NCBI GenBank assembly: GCA_036675265.1
Contig: JAKFFJ010000050.1
Location: 45,750-109,749, forward strand
Reading direction: 5' to 3'
Length of the DNA: 64,000 nt
Source: CAMPJU01 sp036675265
Lineage (GTDB): Bacteria > Pseudomonadota > Gammaproteobacteria > Xanthomonadales > Xanthomonadaceae
In this document: piece by piece, positions 60,682-64,000 of the stretch
How the letters are laid out: every line of letters begins with the position of its first letter
How positions within the stretch are numbered: position 1 is the first letter of the stretch
Position numbers and translations under genes: made by a program
Notes under the pieces: generated by a model
What the model was told of the DNA's origin: nothing
The model's database searches: none
Seen by the model: only the letters and a program-made list of their open reading frames with translations

Positions 60682-62664
60682 TCACATCGGGCCGGGTTCG
60701 ACCTCGCCGAGCGCCTGGGCCTTCGCACCGGTGCGATACAGCAGCCACCCGACCAGCGCGAGCACCACCAGCCCGACGAACTGGCCGAATTGCAACCCTT
60801 CGGGCATCGCCAGCACGTCCGGTCGACCGGCGACCACGATGGGCACCGCGATCGCGATGCCCATCAGTGCCTCGCCGGTGATCAGGCCGGCGGCGAACAG
60901 GGTGCCGGGGCGGTGGATGCGATCGCGCAGGGTCTCGTCCCCGGCGGGCAGCCGGTGCTTGCGCTCGACCAGGTACGACAGCAGGCCCCCGAGGAAGATC
61001 GGCACCATCAGTTCGAGCGGGAGGTAGATGCCGATCGCGGCGGCCAGCACCGGCACGCGGAAGCTCGACCTGCGCGACTTGAGGATCTCGTCCAGGGCAA
61101 TGATCAGCGCGCCGACGAAGGCGCCGAGGGCGATCATGCCCCATGGCAGTTCGCCGCCGAAGATGCCACGCGCCACCGACGCCATCAGGGTGGCCTGCGG
61201 CGCGGCGAGCGAATTGGGCTGCTCCGCCGTCGGGGGACCGATGCCGTAGGCCGCCGCCAGGAGGTTGAGCACGGGCGCCATGATCAGTGCGCAGGAGAAC
61301 GCGCCGATGCCCAGCATCAACTGCTGCTTCCACGGCGTCGCGCCGACGATGTAGCCGGCCTTGAGGTCCTGCAGGTTGTCGCCACCCACGGCGGCGGCGC
61401 AACAGACGACCGCGCCGATCATGATCGCGGCCACTGCGCCGATCGGCGAGTCGGCGCCCAGCAGCAGGACCAGCACCAGGGCCGCGAACAGGATCGTGGC
61501 GATGGTGATGCCCGACACCGGGTTGTTCGACGAACCGACGAGGCCGGCCAGGTAGGCCGACACCGAGACGAACAGGAACCCCGCGACGATCATGATGATG
61601 GTCATCGGGATGCTGACGAACCACTGGCCGACGATCGCCTGGTAGAGCGCCAGCAGCGGCAGGACGAACACCACCAGCGCCGCCAGCATCCACTTCATCG
61701 GCAGGTCGCGCTCGGTCTCGGCGATGTTGTCCCCGGCGCCCTTGCGGGCGGCCGCGATGCCGCTGCGGATGCCCGACACCAGCGACTTGCGCAGCGAGAA
61801 CAGCGTCCACACGCCGCCGATCAGCATGGCGCCGACGCCGAGGTAGCGGATCTTCGCGTCCCAGATCGCGAACGCGGTAGTGGCCGCGTCCTGCCCGGCG
61901 ACCGCCGCGGCCAGCGCCGCGTCGCCACCGAGGAAGAAGGCTTCGTACGCCGGGATCGCGATGTGCCAGGACAGGATGCTGCCCGACACCACCACGATCC
62001 CGATGTTCAGGCCGACGATGTAGCCCACGCCCAGCAGCGCGGGTGACAGGTTGGTGCCGATGTAGCCGAGATAGCCGCCCAGGTAGCCGGATCCCGCGGC
62101 GGTGTCGGGCATGACCCGCATCCCGCTGCCCGCGGCCAGCTTGACCAGCGCGCCGATGGCGGCGGCCATGCCCAGGATCCTGAGGCCGGGGCCGGGGTTC
62201 TCGCCGGCCTTCAGCACCTCGGCCGCCGCCTTGCCCTCCGGGAACGGCAGCGGGTTCTCGACGATCATCGTGCGCCGCAGCGGCACCGAGAACAGCACGC
62301 CCAGCAGGCCGCCGAGGCCGGCGATCGCCAGCACCCACGAATAGCGGAAATCGTCCCAGTAGCCCAGCAGCACCAGGGCCGGAATGGTGAAGATCACGCC
62401 GGCGGCGATCGACGAGCCGGCCGACGCGCCCGTCTGGACGATGTTGTTCTCGAGGATCGTGCCGCCGCCCAGCAGGCGGAGCACGCCCATCGAGACGACC
62501 GCCGCCGGGATCGCCGTGGCGATGGTCAGCCCCGCGAACAGCCCGAGGTAGGCGTTGGCCGCGGCCAGGATCATCGCGAGGATGATCGCCAGGACCACGG
62601 CGCGGAGGGTGAGTTGCGGGATGGCGCCGGGCGTGGCGCCCGGCGTGGTGCGTGGCGTGCTCAT
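60682..62664 (-). CDS. OPT-family oligopeptide transporter
   Basis: 660 residues from the ATG after GGGGACGAG. About 15 membrane helices. LTLRAVVLAIILAMILAAAN, NIVQTGASAGSSIAAGVIFT, GSGYLGGYLGYIGTNLSPAL and GGDNLQDLKAGYIVGATPWK are the conserved OPT segments. It imports di- to hexapeptides or related compounds using the proton gradient. It is first in the OPT-S9 peptidase-DUF819 operon. Confidence 0.95.
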   Translation of the reverse strand: MSTPRTTPGATPGAIPQLTLRAVVLAIILAMILAAANAYLGLFAGLTIATAIPAAVVSMGVLRLLGGGTILENNIVQTGASAGSSIAAGVIFTIPALVLLGYWDDFRYSWVLAIAGLGGLLGVLFSVPLRRTMIVENPLPFPEGKAAAEVLKAGENPGPGLRILGMAAAIGALVKLAAGSGMRVMPDTAAGSGYLGGYLGYIGTNLSPALLGVGYIVGLNIGIVVVSGSILSWHIAIPAYEAFFLGGDAALAAAVAGQDAATTAFAIWDAKIRYLGVGAMLIGGVWTLFSLRKSLVSGIRSGIAAARKGAGDNIAETERDLPMKWMLAALVVFVLPLLALYQAIVGQWFVSIPMTIIMIVAGFLFVSVSAYLAGLVGSSNNPVSGITIATILFAALVLVLLLGADSPIGAVAAIMIGAVVCCAAAVGGDNLQDLKAGYIVGATPWKQQLMLGIGAFSCALIMAPVLNLLAAAYGIGPPTAEQPNSLAAPQATLMASVARGIFGGELPWGMIALGAFVGALIIALDEILKSRRSSFRVPVLAAAIGIYLPLELMVPIFLGGLLSYLVERKHRLPAGDETLRDRIHRPGTLFAAGLITGEALMGIAIAVPIVVAGRPDVLAMPEGLQFGQFVGLVVLALVGWLLYRTGAKAQALGEVEPGPM

Positions 62665-62754
62665 CGACTCGTCCCCATGCAGGTCAGCGGCCGATGGTGG
62701 CACGAGACGGGGAGCCCCGGAAGTGCGCGCCCGGGCCAGGGCACGGCACGACGG

Positions 62755-63678
62755 CTAGCGGCGCCCCTCCGCCTTCGCCAGGGTGTCGAGCACCCGTGCG
62801 AGACCGTCCTCCCAGTGCGGGAGCGACAGGGCAAAGTCCCGTTCCAGCGCACTGTGGTCGAGCACCGAAAACGCGGGGCGTGCCGCGCGCGTGGGGAAGT
62901 CGGCGGTGGCGATCGGCGACACGCGCGGGCGCCGTTCGATCAGGCCGCGGGCGTGCGCACCGTCGAAGATGGCCTCGGCGAATCCATGCCAGGTGGTCGC
63001 GCCGGCTGCAGTGAGGTGGTAGATGCCCCCTTCCCGGGTCTTTTCGTCATGGAAGGTCCGCACGACCTGCGCGCTGGTGTCGGCGATCAGCCCGGCGGAC
63101 GTTGGCGTGCCTGCCTGGTCCGCCACGACGCGCAGTTCGTCGCGATCCGCGCCCAGGCGGAGCATCGTGCGCAGGAAGTTGTGGCCGTGCGCGGCGTACA
63201 CCCAGGCCGTGCGCACGATGAGATGCCGGCAGCCACTCTCGGCGATCGCCTGTTCGCCCGCGAGCTTGCTTGCCCCGTAGGCGCCCAGGGGATCGGTCGG
63301 ATCGTCCTCGCGGTAAGGGCGCGAACCCTGGCCGTCGAACACGTAGTCGGTCGAGTAATGCAGCAGCGTTGCGCCGGCGCGAACGCATGCGCCTGCAAGT
63401 GCCGCAGGCGCTTCGGCATTGGCGCGATACGCGGCTTCGCGCTCGTCCTCGGCGCGGTCGACGGCGGTGTAGGCAGCGGCGTTCACCACCACGTCGGGCG
63501 CAAGCCGCGCCACCAGGTCGCCGAGCTTCGCAGGCTGGTCGAAGTCCGCGACTTCGCAGCCGGTGCCGTCGGCCAGGCGCCCGTTGCGCGTGCCGCAGGC
63601 CATGTCGCCGAGCGGCGCCAGGCTGCGTTGCAGTTCGGTGCCGACCTGGCCGTTGGCGCCCAACAGCAGGATGCGCAT
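62755..63678 (-). CDS. rfbD: dTDP-4-dehydrorhamnose reductase
   Basis: 307 residues. It makes dTDP-L-rhamnose using NAD(P)H, the last step of the pathway. Rossmann start MRILLLGANGQVGTELQRSL, YSTDYVFDGQGSRPY, and catalytic Tyr134/Lys138 in YGASKLAGE. It starts one base after the rfbC stop, so the rfb genes form one operon running in from beyond the window. Confidence 0.97.
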   Translation of the reverse strand: MRILLLGANGQVGTELQRSLAPLGDMACGTRNGRLADGTGCEVADFDQPAKLGDLVARLAPDVVVNAAAYTAVDRAEDEREAAYRANAEAPAALAGACVRAGATLLHYSTDYVFDGQGSRPYREDDPTDPLGAYGASKLAGEQAIAESGCRHLIVRTAWVYAAHGHNFLRTMLRLGADRDELRVVADQAGTPTSAGLIADTSAQVVRTFHDEKTREGGIYHLTAAGATTWHGFAEAIFDGAHARGLIERRPRVSPIATADFPTRAARPAFSVLDHSALERDFALSLPHWEDGLARVLDTLAKAEGRR

Positions 63679-63679
63679 G

Positions 63680-64000
63680 TTACGTCCCGTCGCCGAGGTA
63701 TTCCGGCAATCGTTCGGGCGGCATGTCGGCCAGGAGCGGTGCAGCGGCGTCCTTGGGCGACAGCGACGGGCCCGGGATCGGCCAGTCGATCGCGAGTCGT
63801 GGATCGTCCCAGCGAATGCCGGCGTCCGACGAGGGGTCGTATGGCGCGGTGCAAAGATACGTGAACACCGCGCGTTCGCTCATTGCCTGGAAACCGTGGG
63901 CGAAGCCCGGTGGAATCCAGAATTGGCGCTTGTTCGCGGCGCTGAGCACCACCGCGGCACACCTGCCGAACGTCGGCGAACCGCGGCGGATGTCGACCGC
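63680..64000 (-). CDS. rfbC: dTDP-4-dehydrorhamnose 3,5-epimerase, C-terminal part
   Basis: The 5' end lies beyond the window. The visible 106 residues contain VDIRRGSPTFG, NKRQFWIPPGFAHGFQ, AVFTYLCTAPYDPSSDAGIR and WDDPRLAIDWPIPGPSLSPKD, all characteristic of RmlC-type epimerases. It supplies the substrate for RfbD. A local GTG at 63952 would cut into the cupin core and is not the start. Confidence 0.95.
   Translation of the reverse strand, partial: AVDIRRGSPTFGRCAAVVLSAANKRQFWIPPGFAHGFQAMSERAVFTYLCTAPYDPSSDAGIRWDDPRLAIDWPIPGPSLSPKDAAAPLLADMPPERLPEYLGDGT

Noticed and set aside
58561..62046. 1161-codon open frame on the plus strand
   Set aside because: Opposite to the S9 peptidase and OPT genes, which have full catalytic and membrane motifs. 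The plus frame is low-complexity Arg/His/Ala sequence.

Overview
The window is a high-GC (by eye well above 65 percent G+C), gene-dense stretch of a gammaproteobacterial chromosome. Gene content and order point to the Xanthomonadaceae/Lysobacteraceae (Lysobacter, Luteimonas or Thermomonas type). Pointers are the block dxs, tRNA-Pro, merR, ihfA, pheT, pheS, rplT, rpmI, infC, thrS, tRNA-Val; petABC followed by sspA and sspB; an Oar-like TonB-dependent receptor; an OPT transporter beside an S9 peptidase; and scattered GGAGCCGCC-type REP palindromes. Genus is not resolved. I saw no insertion sequence, prophage, CRISPR array or replication origin. No gene-free gap exceeds about 225 bases; the largest (33855-34075) is the upstream region of the TonB receptor and shows nothing I can name with confidence.

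Layout. 1-2481: tail of a TPR protein, a NarL-type histidine kinase and its LuxR-type response regulator, overlapping or closely spaced. 2598-9716: a secreted subtilase with S-layer-homology repeats, a small lipoprotein, an acyl-CoA dehydrogenase, an HNH protein and an unrecognised 354-residue protein. 9763-22312: housekeeping block with dxs, tRNA-Pro(GGG), the thrS-infC-rpmI-rplT-pheST-ihfA-merR translation cluster on the minus strand, tRNA-Val(GAC), a BON-LysM protein and uvrB. 22456-29202: type IV pilin-like genes, namely an orphan GspH/FimT, tRNA-Asn(GTT), then fimT-pilW-pilX and a giant PilV-like pilin on the minus strand with a divergent pilE. 29206-35855: ppnN, an Oar-like receptor, marC, an SDR protein and grxD, with sodB divergent. 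36453-40967: purEK, a Trm112-like protein and nadC, an FHA protein, a DUF3301 protein and sspB. 40975-44341: sspA and petCBA (cytochrome bc1). 44451-57285: a lytic transglycosylase, then the miaB - phoH/ybeZ - ybeY - corC series, split by a 5.8-kb block holding an ABC-2 exporter, a lipoprotein HlyD subunit, a TetR regulator and an amidohydrolase. The series is followed by a DUF4105 (Lnb-like) membrane protein and corA. 57287-62664: DUF819 protein, S9 peptidase and OPT transporter, which look like a peptide-use operon. 62755-64000: rfbD and a partial rfbC, probably the edge of an O-antigen/dTDP-rhamnose locus.

Most interesting points. (1) Upstream of thrS there is an eight-codon ORF with tandem Thr codons, an intrinsic terminator and a mutually exclusive 8-bp antiterminator pairing: a candidate translational attenuator. 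(2) A DUF4105 protein with conserved His and Cys sits directly after corC, where lnt is found in enterobacteria, and its signal peptide is encoded by an inverted REP pair. (3) The minor-pilin cluster carries strongly enlarged PilX and PilV-like proteins and no pilY1. (4) infC starts at AUC. (5) A perfect 20-bp palindrome lies directly upstream of the TetR gene of the inserted exporter cassette.
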